Origin: Betaproteobacteria bacterium
GTDB lineage: Bacteria; Pseudomonadota; Gammaproteobacteria; Burkholderiales; Burkholderiaceae
Assembly (NCBI GenBank): GCA_947453825.1
Contig: CANGHN010000015.1
Coordinates: forward strand, 1-45,107
Direction: 5' to 3'
Length of the DNA stretch: 45,107 bases
The stretch's first letter is position 1. Every line of letters starts with the position of its first letter. Positions 6,961 through 15,557 of this stretch are shown here, in pieces. The notes below the pieces were generated by a model. That model worked only from the letters and a program-made list of their open reading frames with translations, made no database searches and was not told the DNA's origin. Both the position numbers and the translations under genes were made by a program.

Positions 6961-8553
6961 TTAGGCGCCAAATGGAGAATCAATATTTAACTCTTTGCAG
7001 AAAGATGCAATTGATTTATCAATATCAATGCTTGCACTACTTAACATCTGCAATTCCTCGGCAACAGCAGATAAATCAACTGCATCTTCGACCATAAAGC
7101 TGTCAACATATCTGGGGATATTAAGATTCCATCCATTTTCTTTTATGGTGGGAATGGTTGCTACATTACTGTAGCCGTCTTCACTGACTCTTGCCTTGTA
7201 AACATCGACGATTTTTGTAATGTGAGTAGCAAGCATTACATTACTTGTTTTAATTTTTTCAAAATGCTTACTGGCATCAATGAATAGGATGTTATCGGGG
7301 TTTTTTCGGCATTTCTTCAGAACGATGATGCATGTAGGAATGGCGGCGCCGTAAAACATATTTGTTGGTAGCCCAATAACAGCGTCTATGACGTTTAATT
7401 CTTCAATAAGATATTGGCGTATATGGCCTTCGGAGCTTGCTCTAAACAATGCCCCGTGCGGAAGAACTACTGCTGCAGTTCCTTCATCTGATAACTGATA
7501 GACCATGTGCTGAACAAACGCAAAGTCTGCTTTTGTTTTTGGCGCTAATTTCCCGTAAGCGCTGAACCGTTCATCGCTCATATATAAGGGGCTGGCACTC
7601 CAATGGGCTGAGAACGGGGGATTTGCAACAATTGCATCAAACCTCTGATCCCGATGCTGCGGCTTCTCTAAAGTATCTTCTTGCTTGATATCAAAGTCGG
7701 AATAATGAACATCATGAAGAATCATGTTCATGCGAGCTAAGTTATATGTTGTTCTGTTTAGCTCTTGCCCGTAAATCTTGCCAACCTTATTTGCCTCTCG
7801 CTTTACGCGCAATAGAAGCGACCCACTCCCGCAAGTTGGATCGTATGCTGAGCGAAGATTCTTGTTATTCGCTGTTACAAGCTTAGCGAGCAGGGTAGAT
7901 ACAGGCTGAGGTGTGTAGAACTCTCCAGCCTTTTTGCCTGCGCCACTGGCAAACTCACCAATAAGATACTCGTATGCATCCCCGAGGACGTCTGCCGTAG
8001 AGTCTGCGAGGTTGAAGTCGATTGCATCCAGGTGAATAAGTACCTTGGCTATTAGGTCGTTCTTTTCCTTTGAGGTTTTACCTAGCTTAGAGGAATCTAA
8101 ATCAAGATCTTCAAATAAGTTAGCGAAGTCATCTTCGCTATCCGTGCCGAGTGTGCTTTGTTCAATGTTCTTAAGAATTCTAGCGAGGTCACCGAGAATG
8201 AAATTGTGGCTATCACCAGCATTTTCAGAGTCGAGTTGATTGCTACCTTTGAGGGCAATAGAGTGGAATAGTTCATCGGGCTTAAGGAAGTAGCCAAGCT
8301 CATCGAGGGCAGCGTCTTCCAGAGCCTTAATATACTGAGTGCCTTTTTTGCCGTCATCTTTTAGCTCGGCAAACTTAATTTCTTCTTGTGCCAATTCGGC
8401 ATCTGCGAAGCGTTGAACCTTCTCAGAGAGGTATTTGTAGAAGATGAAACCGAGGATGTAATCGCGAAACTCATCTGCACCCATCTTTCCTCGAAGGGTA
8501 TTTGCGATATTCCAAAGTTGTTGCTGTAGCTGCTTGCGCTGTTCTTCTGACAT
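6961..8553 (-). CDS. hsdM: Type I restriction-modification N6-adenine methyltransferase
   Basis: HsdM methylates adenine in the HsdS-defined target and is needed for both modification and restriction. The 530-aa protein has the HsdM N-terminal helical domain (about 1-150), an EFYTP motif at 211-215, AdoMet motif I DPTCGSG at 238-244, and catalytic motif IV NPPF at 311-314, all intact. An AGGT five bases before the ATG at 8553 is a usable ribosome-binding site. It is the first gene of the hsdM-S-R operon and is divergent from a small membrane-protein gene, so the 116-bp gap must hold its promoter. With all three subunits complete, the system is predicted to be active. Confidence 0.95.
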   Translation of the reverse strand: MSEEQRKQLQQQLWNIANTLRGKMGADEFRDYILGFIFYKYLSEKVQRFADAELAQEEIKFAELKDDGKKGTQYIKALEDAALDELGYFLKPDELFHSIALKGSNQLDSENAGDSHNFILGDLARILKNIEQSTLGTDSEDDFANLFEDLDLDSSKLGKTSKEKNDLIAKVLIHLDAIDFNLADSTADVLGDAYEYLIGEFASGAGKKAGEFYTPQPVSTLLAKLVTANNKNLRSAYDPTCGSGSLLLRVKREANKVGKIYGQELNRTTYNLARMNMILHDVHYSDFDIKQEDTLEKPQHRDQRFDAIVANPPFSAHWSASPLYMSDERFSAYGKLAPKTKADFAFVQHMVYQLSDEGTAAVVLPHGALFRASSEGHIRQYLIEELNVIDAVIGLPTNMFYGAAIPTCIIVLKKCRKNPDNILFIDASKHFEKIKTSNVMLATHITKIVDVYKARVSEDGYSNVATIPTIKENGWNLNIPRYVDSFMVEDAVDLSAVAEELQMLSSASIDIDKSIASFCKELNIDSPFGA

Positions 8554-8669
8554 TTTTACCTAGTTATATGCATTTTTTGTCCATTCTACAGGGTCAAAAT
8601 GCCAAAAATGGCAGGTATAGTTATAGGATTAATAGCTATAAAGCAGGCATTTAGGGAGCGGGGTAGGCA
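8554..8669. promoter_or_regulatory. Divergent promoter region of hsdM and a small membrane-protein gene
   Basis: This gap of 116 bp lies between diverging genes. It holds an inverted repeat TGCCA-AAAA-TGGCA at about 8600-8613 and an A+T-rich segment with several TATA-like words near 8616-8640 (TATAGT, TATAGG, TATAAA). I cannot pick a single -10 on either strand. The short inverted repeat could be an operator or a weak hairpin. No controller-protein gene is next to it. Confidence 0.4.
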
Positions 8670-9128
8670 ATGGAAGGCCAAAAACACAATATCAATCTAA
8701 AGGTAGAAAACAAAGAGGTAGCCCAATTCACTACTCCCGCAAAGATTCAGGAGTGGGTAAAGGCGGTTATGTCGGTTTTGGGAATGATTGTTGCCGTGAT
8801 TATTGTTGGTGCGATATTAGCTGTAATAGCTTTTATGGCATGGGCGTACTATCAGGACTCGCAACCACAGAAGACTCAGAAGCCTGCTAAGGTACAGCAA
8901 GCTAAACCATCGGCTCCGCCTGTTTCTCCATCTATTGCACAGAAACCTGCAGTAGATTTAGTCCCATGGAGACAGTTAAGTAAAAACCAGTCCCCCGATC
9001 AGGTTCGTGGGTTCTTGGGTGAGCCTCTAAGGGTGCAGGGCGGTAACTTCACAATTTGGTCTTTCCCAAATAACGGCTCCGTAACCTTTTATGAGAATAA
9101 AGTTTATATGTGGACTGAACCACAATAA
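8670..9128 (+). CDS. Single-TM membrane protein with C-terminal BamE/SmpA-like domain (tentative)
   Basis: A 152-aa protein with a soluble N-terminus, one strong membrane segment at about residues 34-62, a Pro/Lys/Gln linker (about 65-95), and a C-terminal domain. The C-terminal pattern, L-S-K-N-Q-S-P-D-Q-V-R-x-x-L-G-E-P followed by beta strands ending in YENKVYMW, resembles the short SmpA/OmlA (BamE-like) fold in which a helix precedes 'LGxP' and a beta sheet. That resemblance is by eye. The ATG at 8670 is preceded by AGGGAG at a longish 11-base spacing. It is the last gene before the putative right attachment site, so it is probably island cargo. Confidence 0.6.
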   Translation: MEGQKHNINLKVENKEVAQFTTPAKIQEWVKAVMSVLGMIVAVIIVGAILAVIAFMAWAYYQDSQPQKTQKPAKVQQAKPSAPPVSPSIAQKPAVDLVPWRQLSKNQSPDQVRGFLGEPLRVQGGNFTIWSFPNNGSVTFYENKVYMWTEPQ

Positions 9129-9192
9129 GCGTCAATAGTGATGGCGGACTACGAGTAATGGCTTTCGGTACTCATGGTACTTTTTTTGGTAT

Positions 9193-9227
9193 TTTAGGGA
9201 TGTATCGCAATATACATATAGCCTAAA
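9193..9227. repeat. Imperfect inverted repeat beside the putative attachment site
   Basis: TTTAGG (9193-9198) pairs with CCTAAA (9222-9227), and inside it TGTAT (9201-9205) pairs with ATACA (9212-9216). It ends three bases before the tRNA-like 3' end. It may be a recombinase arm site or a weak hairpin ending the upstream gene. The eight-T run at about 9180-9187 just before it may also belong to a weak terminator (GTAC-TCATG-GTAC then Ts). Confidence 0.4.
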
Positions 9228-9230
9228 GTT

Positions 9231-9246
9231 CTCACCTCTTCCGCCA
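9231..9246 (+). other. Putative right attachment site: 3' end of a tRNA gene (Ser-like)
   Basis: CTCAC (9231-9235) reads as the 3' half of a T-stem, CTCTTCC (9236-9242) as a 3' acceptor strand, G9243 as discriminator and CCA at 9244-9246 as the encoded tail. A terminator follows nine bases later. The rest of a tRNA is absent upstream. Such a 3' remnant is what remains at the far end of an island that inserted into a tRNA gene. An acceptor beginning GGAAGAG would suit tRNA-Ser, but the isoacceptor is a guess. Confidence 0.5.
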
Positions 9247-9255
9247 AGTCAATAG

Positions 9256-9282
9256 CCCCAGCTTATTTGCTGGGGTTTTTTT
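9256..9282 (+). terminator. Rho-independent terminator
   Basis: The stem CCCCAGC (9256-9262) and GCTGGGG (9269-9275) with a six-base loop is followed by seven Ts. It points rightward and follows the tRNA-like remnant, so it was probably the terminator of the original tRNA gene. It also protects the convergent patatin gene from read-through. Confidence 0.85.
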
Positions 9283-9287
9283 CATCC

Positions 9288-10517
9288 TTATTTTGTAGCC
9301 TTGGATTTGAGCATCATCTTTTCACCATCGCTATCAAAGGCAGCCTTAAATCCAGGAGGATATTTGCTCCAAGGGTAGCCTTTCACAGCGTGGTTATAGC
9401 CATATTGGAAGAGGGCATTCATATACTGAGTATCAAACTCTTCTTTGTGTGGCTCATTAAAGTCAGAGCCAATATAGGCTAAGTTAAATCCAACCTTGTC
9501 ATTCTGAGTAGTGTTGTAGATCCGGTAGAGATCACCAATACCTTGAGTTTGAATTAATTGGGTAATGGCGCGACCAGCAACACTTAAGGTGCGGCGCTCG
9601 GTTTCACTCCAGCGCGGATCTAAGCGTGAGTTACGAATGATGTAAGCCTGGCGATTATTGCGGCGCTTAATTCCGAGCTCGTTTGCTTTGCTGACGGCTG
9701 AAGAAGGATACAAGAACACCTGTGTGCTGGCACCGCCATCCACGTGCATCTCTTGAAAAGCTTGAGAGTCCACAAGGAAATCAAACATCACTGGAGAAAA
9801 TGCTCCAGGGATGGAGGCTGAGGCAAGCATGATGCGACGAAATAGCTCTAAGGCCTCCGGAGTGCCGATACCGGCAATACCTCCCATATTCCAGATGACC
9901 GGTAAACCAGCATCGATATTGGTAGTACCAATTAATAACCAGCGACCATTCGTGCTGTACTCATAGGCAATCTTTTTGAGAAAATTGGCATCGACATATC
10001 TAGAGATTAGCTGATAGAGAGGTGTTGAATCTGCCAAACCATCGCTAAAAATCCCAGAAAGAATGCCGCGCTGTACATAGACATCTTTTGGATTGATGGT
10101 GGTGTAGACCTGTTGCAAGACTGGATCATATTCTTTGCCAAGATAGGCAAATGGTGCAATGAGAGCGCCGGTGCTGATGCCAGTAACAAGATTAAAGTTT
10201 GGGCGCGAACCCTGTTTGCTCCAGCCAACCAAGAGGCCAGCGCCAAAAGCACCGTCATCACCGCCGCCAGATAAGGCTAAATAATTCGCATCACCTGTAA
10301 AAGCATTTCTTCCTCGAGACGTTTCTAATTGAATAACGTCGTTGACCAAAGCGTCAACTCCAGCCTGAGTAGAAATCAGATAGCGTACGCTTGGCAGCCC
10401 AGCAATTTGAGCTTTACTAAGTGCTTGTGCAGGAACGGCTGATTTTCGCTCGAGAGATGAGCATCCAAGTAGAGCAAGAGATAGTAGGAAACAGCTAGTA
10501 AGCTTAATGAAGCGCAT
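9288..10517 (-). CDS. Patatin-like phospholipase, lipoprotein
   Basis: A 409-aa patatin-family serine hydrolase predicted to act on acyl lipids. A lipoprotein signal (LALLGC, Cys at 19) anchors it to a membrane. The family's Ser-Asp dyad is visible: oxyanion loop GGGDDGAFG at 84-92, nucleophile elbow GISTG at 113-117 (S115), and D260 in DGG at 260-262. The C-terminal part (about 290-409) is an extension without a motif I know. The gene stands alone, divergent from the histidine kinase (77-bp gap) and ending just before a terminator. It is the first gene that looks like core chromosome to the right of the island. Confidence 0.88.
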   Translation of the reverse strand: MRFIKLTSCFLLSLALLGCSSLERKSAVPAQALSKAQIAGLPSVRYLISTQAGVDALVNDVIQLETSRGRNAFTGDANYLALSGGGDDGAFGAGLLVGWSKQGSRPNFNLVTGISTGALIAPFAYLGKEYDPVLQQVYTTINPKDVYVQRGILSGIFSDGLADSTPLYQLISRYVDANFLKKIAYEYSTNGRWLLIGTTNIDAGLPVIWNMGGIAGIGTPEALELFRRIMLASASIPGAFSPVMFDFLVDSQAFQEMHVDGGASTQVFLYPSSAVSKANELGIKRRNNRQAYIIRNSRLDPRWSETERRTLSVAGRAITQLIQTQGIGDLYRIYNTTQNDKVGFNLAYIGSDFNEPHKEEFDTQYMNALFQYGYNHAVKGYPWSKYPPGFKAAFDSDGEKMMLKSKATK

Positions 10518-10581
10518 GATTATGAGTAGAAATTAGTTCTTGAGATTGTAACGGCCCGTTTGCGTATTTTGTTTGTCGATG

Positions 10582-10587
10582 TACGAT
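10582..10587 (+). promoter_or_regulatory. Candidate -10 element close to the kinase start
   Basis: TACGAT is followed by seven bases and the ATG at 10595. TTGCGT at 10560-10565 could be a weak -35 at 16 bp. No Shine-Dalgarno is present, so the message may be leaderless or nearly so. Confidence 0.3.
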
Positions 10588-10594
10588 AGATGCC

Positions 10595-12046
10595 ATGAAG
10601 CTCTTACTAGCCATTTATTTCTTCATCTTGGCCATCATTCAGATGGGTCTGTTCTTTGGTGTTTATCACTATTACAGAACACAGAATTCCTTTAGGCCCA
10701 GTTTGTATTGGATGTCTTCCTTATTAATTAGCATGATTGCTCTATTTGTCTTTGGGGCTGGAGTATTGACTGTAGAGGATATTGCCAGGCCCCAATTTAA
10801 TTTCACAGTCGCAAACGCACTTTTTATTATTGCCGGACTGTTACAGACTCTTTTTTGTAGATCTTTAAATGAGAGTATTTCCAAGCTATTAAAAGTTTCA
10901 TTTCTTATTGGAATGATTCTATTTTTGATTATTTTTGAGATTCTGCGTGCACAGAGCACCTTCGAGATACGTACTGTATTCATGGCGAGTATCGCAAGTC
11001 TTTTGTATTTCTGGCAAATATATGAACTACAAAGAAAGAGGAAATCTACCCCATCTATCCAATTGCAATATTTGCAGTGGGCAACTGGCTTAGAAATATT
11101 TTTTGCCTTAGGCCGCATTGCTATCTTAATCATGACTGCCTTTACTATACGGCAGGTAGAGCAAATTCCCCAACTACTAATTCTCTTTACTATTGCTCAG
11201 ATAGTGATCAATACTCTGTCTTATATTGCCATTGGTAACTACTGGTCTGAGCGCATTGCCATCTCTAGCGTTAAATCAGAAATTGAAAATTTTGAAATCA
11301 AAGCTCTACTACAAGAGCGTGAAAGTTTGATTAATTCCTTGCTAAAAGCCAATAAGACTGTAGCTACTGGGGCATTATCAGCCTCAATTGCCCATGAGCT
11401 AAACCAACCATTGGGGGCATCGAGTTTAAATATTCAGTATTTGCAAAAGAAATTAGCTGATGGTGAATTAAGCCCAGCAATTCAAAAAGAAGTATTAGAT
11501 TCATTGCTAGCTGATAACCAACGCGCAGCAAATATTATTCGCACGCTACGATCGGTATTTGCAGATGAAAAAATTGATGCTACCAAAGTAAACCTTGGAG
11601 ACTTGATTGATGATGTTCTTAGAATTGCTAGTCCTGAAATTAAATCTAAGCAGATTCATATTGAGATAACAATCACTCCAAACCTGATTGCGCATACCAA
11701 TCGTAGTGAAATTCAGCAAGTCCTATTAAACCTACTCAATAATGCAATTCAGGCCCTAAATAGTTCAAGTCAAGCACATAAAAAGATTGTGATTGAAGGT
11801 CGTCACACGGATAAAGGAATCGAAATCTCCATCGCAGATAATGGCGACGGTATTCCTACTAAAACTCAAGCCCATTTATTTGAGCTGTTAGCAGAAAGTC
11901 AAAAGAAGGGTATGGGTCTGGGCTTATGGCTATGCAAACACATCGTCATGCGGCATGGTGGAAGCATTTGGTTTGAGTCATTATCAACAGGCGGCGCAAT
12001 GTTTCTATTTCAACTACCAATAGATCATGCGTTGACCGCGCGCTAG
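10595..12046 (+). CDS. Membrane sensor histidine kinase (orphan)
   Basis: A 483-aa sensor kinase. The N-terminal 215 residues hold about six or seven hydrophobic segments (roughly 3-22, 38-58, 70-86, 100-118, 126-142, 164-184, 192-214), so sensing is probably within or at the membrane. A short coiled segment leads to the dimerisation box SIAHELNQPLG with phospho-acceptor H267. The 'HELNQPL' form is typical of the DctB/FixL-like HPK4 group. The ATPase domain follows with N-box NLLNNAIQAL, G1 ADNGDGI and G2 GMGLGLW. No response-regulator gene is adjacent on either side. The nearest gene downstream is the alkylsulfatase, 92 bp away on the same strand. Confidence 0.9.
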   Translation: MKLLLAIYFFILAIIQMGLFFGVYHYYRTQNSFRPSLYWMSSLLISMIALFVFGAGVLTVEDIARPQFNFTVANALFIIAGLLQTLFCRSLNESISKLLKVSFLIGMILFLIIFEILRAQSTFEIRTVFMASIASLLYFWQIYELQRKRKSTPSIQLQYLQWATGLEIFFALGRIAILIMTAFTIRQVEQIPQLLILFTIAQIVINTLSYIAIGNYWSERIAISSVKSEIENFEIKALLQERESLINSLLKANKTVATGALSASIAHELNQPLGASSLNIQYLQKKLADGELSPAIQKEVLDSLLADNQRAANIIRTLRSVFADEKIDATKVNLGDLIDDVLRIASPEIKSKQIHIEITITPNLIAHTNRSEIQQVLLNLLNNAIQALNSSSQAHKKIVIEGRHTDKGIEISIADNGDGIPTKTQAHLFELLAESQKKGMGLGLWLCKHIVMRHGGSIWFESLSTGGAMFLFQLPIDHALTAR

Positions 12047-12138
12047 TTGCTGCGTAATGTTAGCCCTAGAGCTAATTGCCATAGCATTAGGCACACATAT
12101 TATTAATTCATCTAGTAAAAGTTCCATTGGAGCCCCTC

Positions 12139-14238
12139 ATGAATTTAAAACTTTCCCACATTGTCTTGGCGGCATATATTGTTTCTTCGGATCTTATTTT
12201 GGCAGCAGGGGGTGGTGGGATAGTGGTTGATCCTGGTGCAATGCAGGGCAAGCACTTCGACGCTAAAGGTAAATCACCATCAAGTTATACGGTCGAGCTT
12301 CAAAATGGCCTGCGCAAATCATTGCCATTTGAAGATAAACGCGACTTTGAAGAATCGAAGCGCGGATTCATTGCTGCACCAAACTATAAGTCCATCATGG
12401 CCGATGCAGGTAACGTTGCCTGGGATATGGGTAGTTATGAGTTTTTACTGCAAGGTAAAGACTTCGATAGCGTGCACCCCTCATTGCAGCGTCAGGCTAT
12501 TCTCAATATGGGATACGGTCTTTATGAAGTGCTTCCCGGCAAGATCTATCAGGTACGTGGCTTTGACTTAGCTAATATCAGTTTTGTAAAGACGAATACT
12601 GGTTGGATCGTATTTGATCCACTGACCGCCAAAGAAACCGCTAGAGCTGCATTAGAGCTGGTAAATGAGAAGCTTGGTAAACGACCAGTAGTGGCTGTGG
12701 TGTATTCCCATTCGCATGGTGATCACTTTGGTGGCGTGCGCGGCGTAGTGGATGAGGCTGATGTTAAAAGTGGCAAGGTTAAAGTGATAGCGCCAGCCGG
12801 ATTTATGGATCATGCAGTTGCAGAAAATGTATATGCAGGCAATGCAATGACGCGTCGTATGTATTTTCAGTATGGTGTTTTATTACCACGTAGTCCATTT
12901 GGCCACGTTGATCAATCGATTGGAAAAAATACAGCCGCAGGTAATTTGGGCTTAATCGAGCCAAATATCTATATCAACCAAGCATTTGAAAAAATGACTG
13001 TGGATGGTGTTGAGATGGAGTTTCAAAATACTCCGGGCACAGAAGCTCCTGCCGAGATGAATACCTACTTCCCGCAGATGAAGGCATTCTGGGCGGCAGA
13101 AAATATCACAGGCACGATCCATAATATTTACACCTTACGAGGCGCTTTGGTCCGTGATGCGCTTGCCTGGTCTAAAAATATCAACAATGCCTTATATCGC
13201 TACGGCAATGAAGCGCAGGTCATGTTTGCTTCGCATAGTTGGCCGCGTTGGGGCAACGACCGCATTCAAGAAGTAATGCGGACGCAGCGTGATAGCTACG
13301 CACACCTCAATAATGAAGTACTACATCTAGCTAATAATGGCGTCACTATCAATGAGGTTCATAACGTTTACAAGCAGCCCGATAGCTTGAAGTCACAATG
13401 GGCAGCGCATAGTTATCATGGCTCTGAAGAGCACAATAGTCGCGCAGTGATTAATCGCTACTTAGGTTATTGGGATGCCAATCCCGCTACTTTAATTCCG
13501 CTATCACCAAAAGATTCTGCGCCACTCTATGTTGAGATGATGGGCGGGTCCTCTAAAATTATGGCTAAAGGTAGGGAGCTTTATCAGCAAGGACAATATC
13601 GCCAGGCAATGGAAATTGTCAATAAATTAGTTTATGCACAACCCGAGAATACGTCTGCAAAAGACTTATTGGCAGACATCTTTGAGCAAATTGGTTACCA
13701 AAAAGAGAGTCCCAGCGTTCGTAATAGTTTCTTGGGGGCCGCTTATGAACTTCGCCACGGCATGCCAGGTGGTGCTTCACCTAAATCCAATGGCCCTGAC
13801 ATGATTAAAGCAATGACTACAGAGCTATGGCTCAACTCTTTGGCAATTAGTATGGATAGCAAGAAGGCCGCTGGCATGAAGTTTGTCATTAATTTATCAA
13901 CACCAGATAATGGCGAGAAATTCGTAGTAGAAATGTCTAACTCTGCACTTACCAACATTAAAGGGCAGCAAGCGAAGAATCCTGATTTAACTATTACCTT
14001 AAATCGTAGTGATTTAGAGCAAGTGATGGGCGGTCAAACAACATTTGAAAGATTACTTGACCGGGGTAAGGCAAAATTTGATGGGGATCGTAAGTCTTTT
14101 GATCAACTTAAAGGTACTCTCACAATCTTTACTCCTGATTTTGAGTTAATGCCTGGAACTAGAGCCAAAAAATCAAATCCTAAGCCGGCAAAAGATCCAT
14201 TTACAGCTCAGGACTTATCAATTACTGGGGGCGAGTAG
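12139..14238 (+). CDS. Secreted alkylsulfatase, metallo-beta-lactamase family (SdsA1/YjcS-like)
   Basis: A 699-aa enzyme predicted to hydrolyse primary alkyl sulfates such as SDS, freeing a fatty alcohol and sulfate. A signal peptide (MNLKLSHIVLAAYIVSSDLILAA) exports it. The zinc-binding HSHGDH motif is at about 191-196. Further family marks are LPGKIYQVRGFD, NTPGTEAPAEMN (metal and substrate loop) and FASHSWPRWG, a dimerisation segment, and a C-terminal SCP2-like domain (about 560-680). This is the length and order of SdsA1. I chose the ATG at 12139 because GGAG lies six bases before it. An in-frame TTG at 12127 is the other option. It is convergent with the CoA-transferase gene. Confidence 0.92.
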   Translation: MNLKLSHIVLAAYIVSSDLILAAGGGGIVVDPGAMQGKHFDAKGKSPSSYTVELQNGLRKSLPFEDKRDFEESKRGFIAAPNYKSIMADAGNVAWDMGSYEFLLQGKDFDSVHPSLQRQAILNMGYGLYEVLPGKIYQVRGFDLANISFVKTNTGWIVFDPLTAKETARAALELVNEKLGKRPVVAVVYSHSHGDHFGGVRGVVDEADVKSGKVKVIAPAGFMDHAVAENVYAGNAMTRRMYFQYGVLLPRSPFGHVDQSIGKNTAAGNLGLIEPNIYINQAFEKMTVDGVEMEFQNTPGTEAPAEMNTYFPQMKAFWAAENITGTIHNIYTLRGALVRDALAWSKNINNALYRYGNEAQVMFASHSWPRWGNDRIQEVMRTQRDSYAHLNNEVLHLANNGVTINEVHNVYKQPDSLKSQWAAHSYHGSEEHNSRAVINRYLGYWDANPATLIPLSPKDSAPLYVEMMGGSSKIMAKGRELYQQGQYRQAMEIVNKLVYAQPENTSAKDLLADIFEQIGYQKESPSVRNSFLGAAYELRHGMPGGASPKSNGPDMIKAMTTELWLNSLAISMDSKKAAGMKFVINLSTPDNGEKFVVEMSNSALTNIKGQQAKNPDLTITLNRSDLEQVMGGQTTFERLLDRGKAKFDGDRKSFDQLKGTLTIFTPDFELMPGTRAKKSNPKPAKDPFTAQDLSITGGE

Positions 14239-14259
14239 CGCTTTAAGGTGTAAAAGCGC
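14238..14259. terminator. Hairpin at convergent gene ends (weak terminator)
   Basis: GCGCTTT (14238-14244) pairs with AAAGCGC (14253-14259) around an eight-base loop. It overlaps the stop codons of both convergent genes. There is no T-run on either side, so it may stabilise 3' ends rather than terminate. Confidence 0.35.
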
Positions 14260-15481
14260 CACCAGCTTCTAAGGCCTTCAGTTCATCTCCAGCAATACCT
14301 AGTTCTGCTAGTAACTCACTTGTATGCTCACCTAAGAGCGGGGGATGTTTGCGTACTTGTTGTGGAGTGCCGCTCAGTTTGACAGCAAATCCAATATTAG
14401 GAACCTTGCCTTCAATCGGGTGATCAATTTCCATGCGCATCTGACGGTGACGACCATGTGCACTTTCAAATGCTTGTGGGTAAGTATTAATCGGTCCAGC
14501 TGGAATACCTGATGCAAGTAGGAGATCAACCCATTCTTCACTCGACTTGCTAGCAAACGTTTTCTCTAATTCACTAGCGAGCTCTAAACGATTGGCTAAG
14601 CGTAGTGGATTTGTTTTAAAACGGGCATCTTCAAATAACTCAGGGCGACTAATTTTTTCGCACAGTAGCTTCCAAAGTTTTTGATTGGTAGCACCCATCA
14701 CAAAATAACCATCAGAAGCTTTCATGGCCTGGTAAGGGGCACTCATATGATTGGCAGTACCTAGTTTGTATGGCTCTACACCGGTACCCCAATACTGTGA
14801 GGTATCCCAGATTGAGAATGCCAAGGCAGAATCAAATAATGAGGCGTCAATAAATTGGCCTTCACCAGTTTTTGTTTTGCCAATATAAGCCGATAAGATT
14901 CCGTAAACAGCAAATAGAGCGCAACCAATATCAGCAACCGGTACACCCGCTTTTACTGGTGGACCGTCAGGATAGCCAGTGACACTCATGACGCCAGACA
15001 TCGCTTGCGCCATCAAATCAAAGCCGGGTCGATCTGCCCAAGGGCCTGTTTGCCCAAAACCCGAGATGCTGGCATATACAAGTCCTGGGTTAAGCGCTTG
15101 AAGTGAAGGGTAGTCGATACCAAGCTTCTTCATTACACCTGGACGATAGTTTTCTACCAAAATATCGGCAGTCTTTACCAACTCGAAAAATACTTTCTTA
15201 CCAGCCTCAGTTTTGAGATTAAGGGTGAGACTGCGCTTATTGCGATTCATGTTCAAAAAGCCCATACTATCTGAGCCCTTCATTTTGAAACCCATAGCGC
15301 CACGGGTTTGATCACCGGTACCAGGAGGCTCAATCTTAATTACATCAGCACCCAAATCCGCTAGCAGCATGCAGCAGTACGGCCCAGCCATCACTTGGCT
15401 GACGTCAAGGACACGCACGCCAGAGAGGGGCAGTGGCCTAGCGGATGCAGCAATAGGGTCATTCAAGGGGGTTTTGCTCAT
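14243..15481 (-). CDS. CoA-transferase family III (CaiB/BaiF)
   Basis: A 412-aa class III CoA-transferase that should move CoA between carboxylic acids. Visible family features are LSGVRVLDVSQVMAGPY near the start, LADLGADVIKIEPP, an NRNKRSLTLNLK segment, VENYRPGVMKKLG, and the putative catalytic Asp in LFDSALA (about D217). It also has the GHRR-like SAHGRHRQ and HPPLLGEHT tail. I chose the ATG at 15481. An upstream in-frame start at 15529 would add 16 non-family residues. It is divergent from the Bug binding protein (76 bp), a pairing common in Burkholderiales for use of organic acids. The substrate cannot be told. Confidence 0.9.
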   Translation of the reverse strand: MSKTPLNDPIAASARPLPLSGVRVLDVSQVMAGPYCCMLLADLGADVIKIEPPGTGDQTRGAMGFKMKGSDSMGFLNMNRNKRSLTLNLKTEAGKKVFFELVKTADILVENYRPGVMKKLGIDYPSLQALNPGLVYASISGFGQTGPWADRPGFDLMAQAMSGVMSVTGYPDGPPVKAGVPVADIGCALFAVYGILSAYIGKTKTGEGQFIDASLFDSALAFSIWDTSQYWGTGVEPYKLGTANHMSAPYQAMKASDGYFVMGATNQKLWKLLCEKISRPELFEDARFKTNPLRLANRLELASELEKTFASKSSEEWVDLLLASGIPAGPINTYPQAFESAHGRHRQMRMEIDHPIEGKVPNIGFAVKLSGTPQQVRKHPPLLGEHTSELLAELGIAGDELKALEAGGAFTP

Positions 15482-15557
15482 TGTCTCGTTTATTTTTATA
15501 TGTTTAGAATGAAGCTCTAATAGTATCAAACACCATTAAAACAATTTCGGAGACTGT

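Noticed and set aside
10672..11133. 153-codon open frame antisense to the histidine kinase membrane region
   Set aside because: The overlapping kinase has all family motifs; the antisense product matches nothing.
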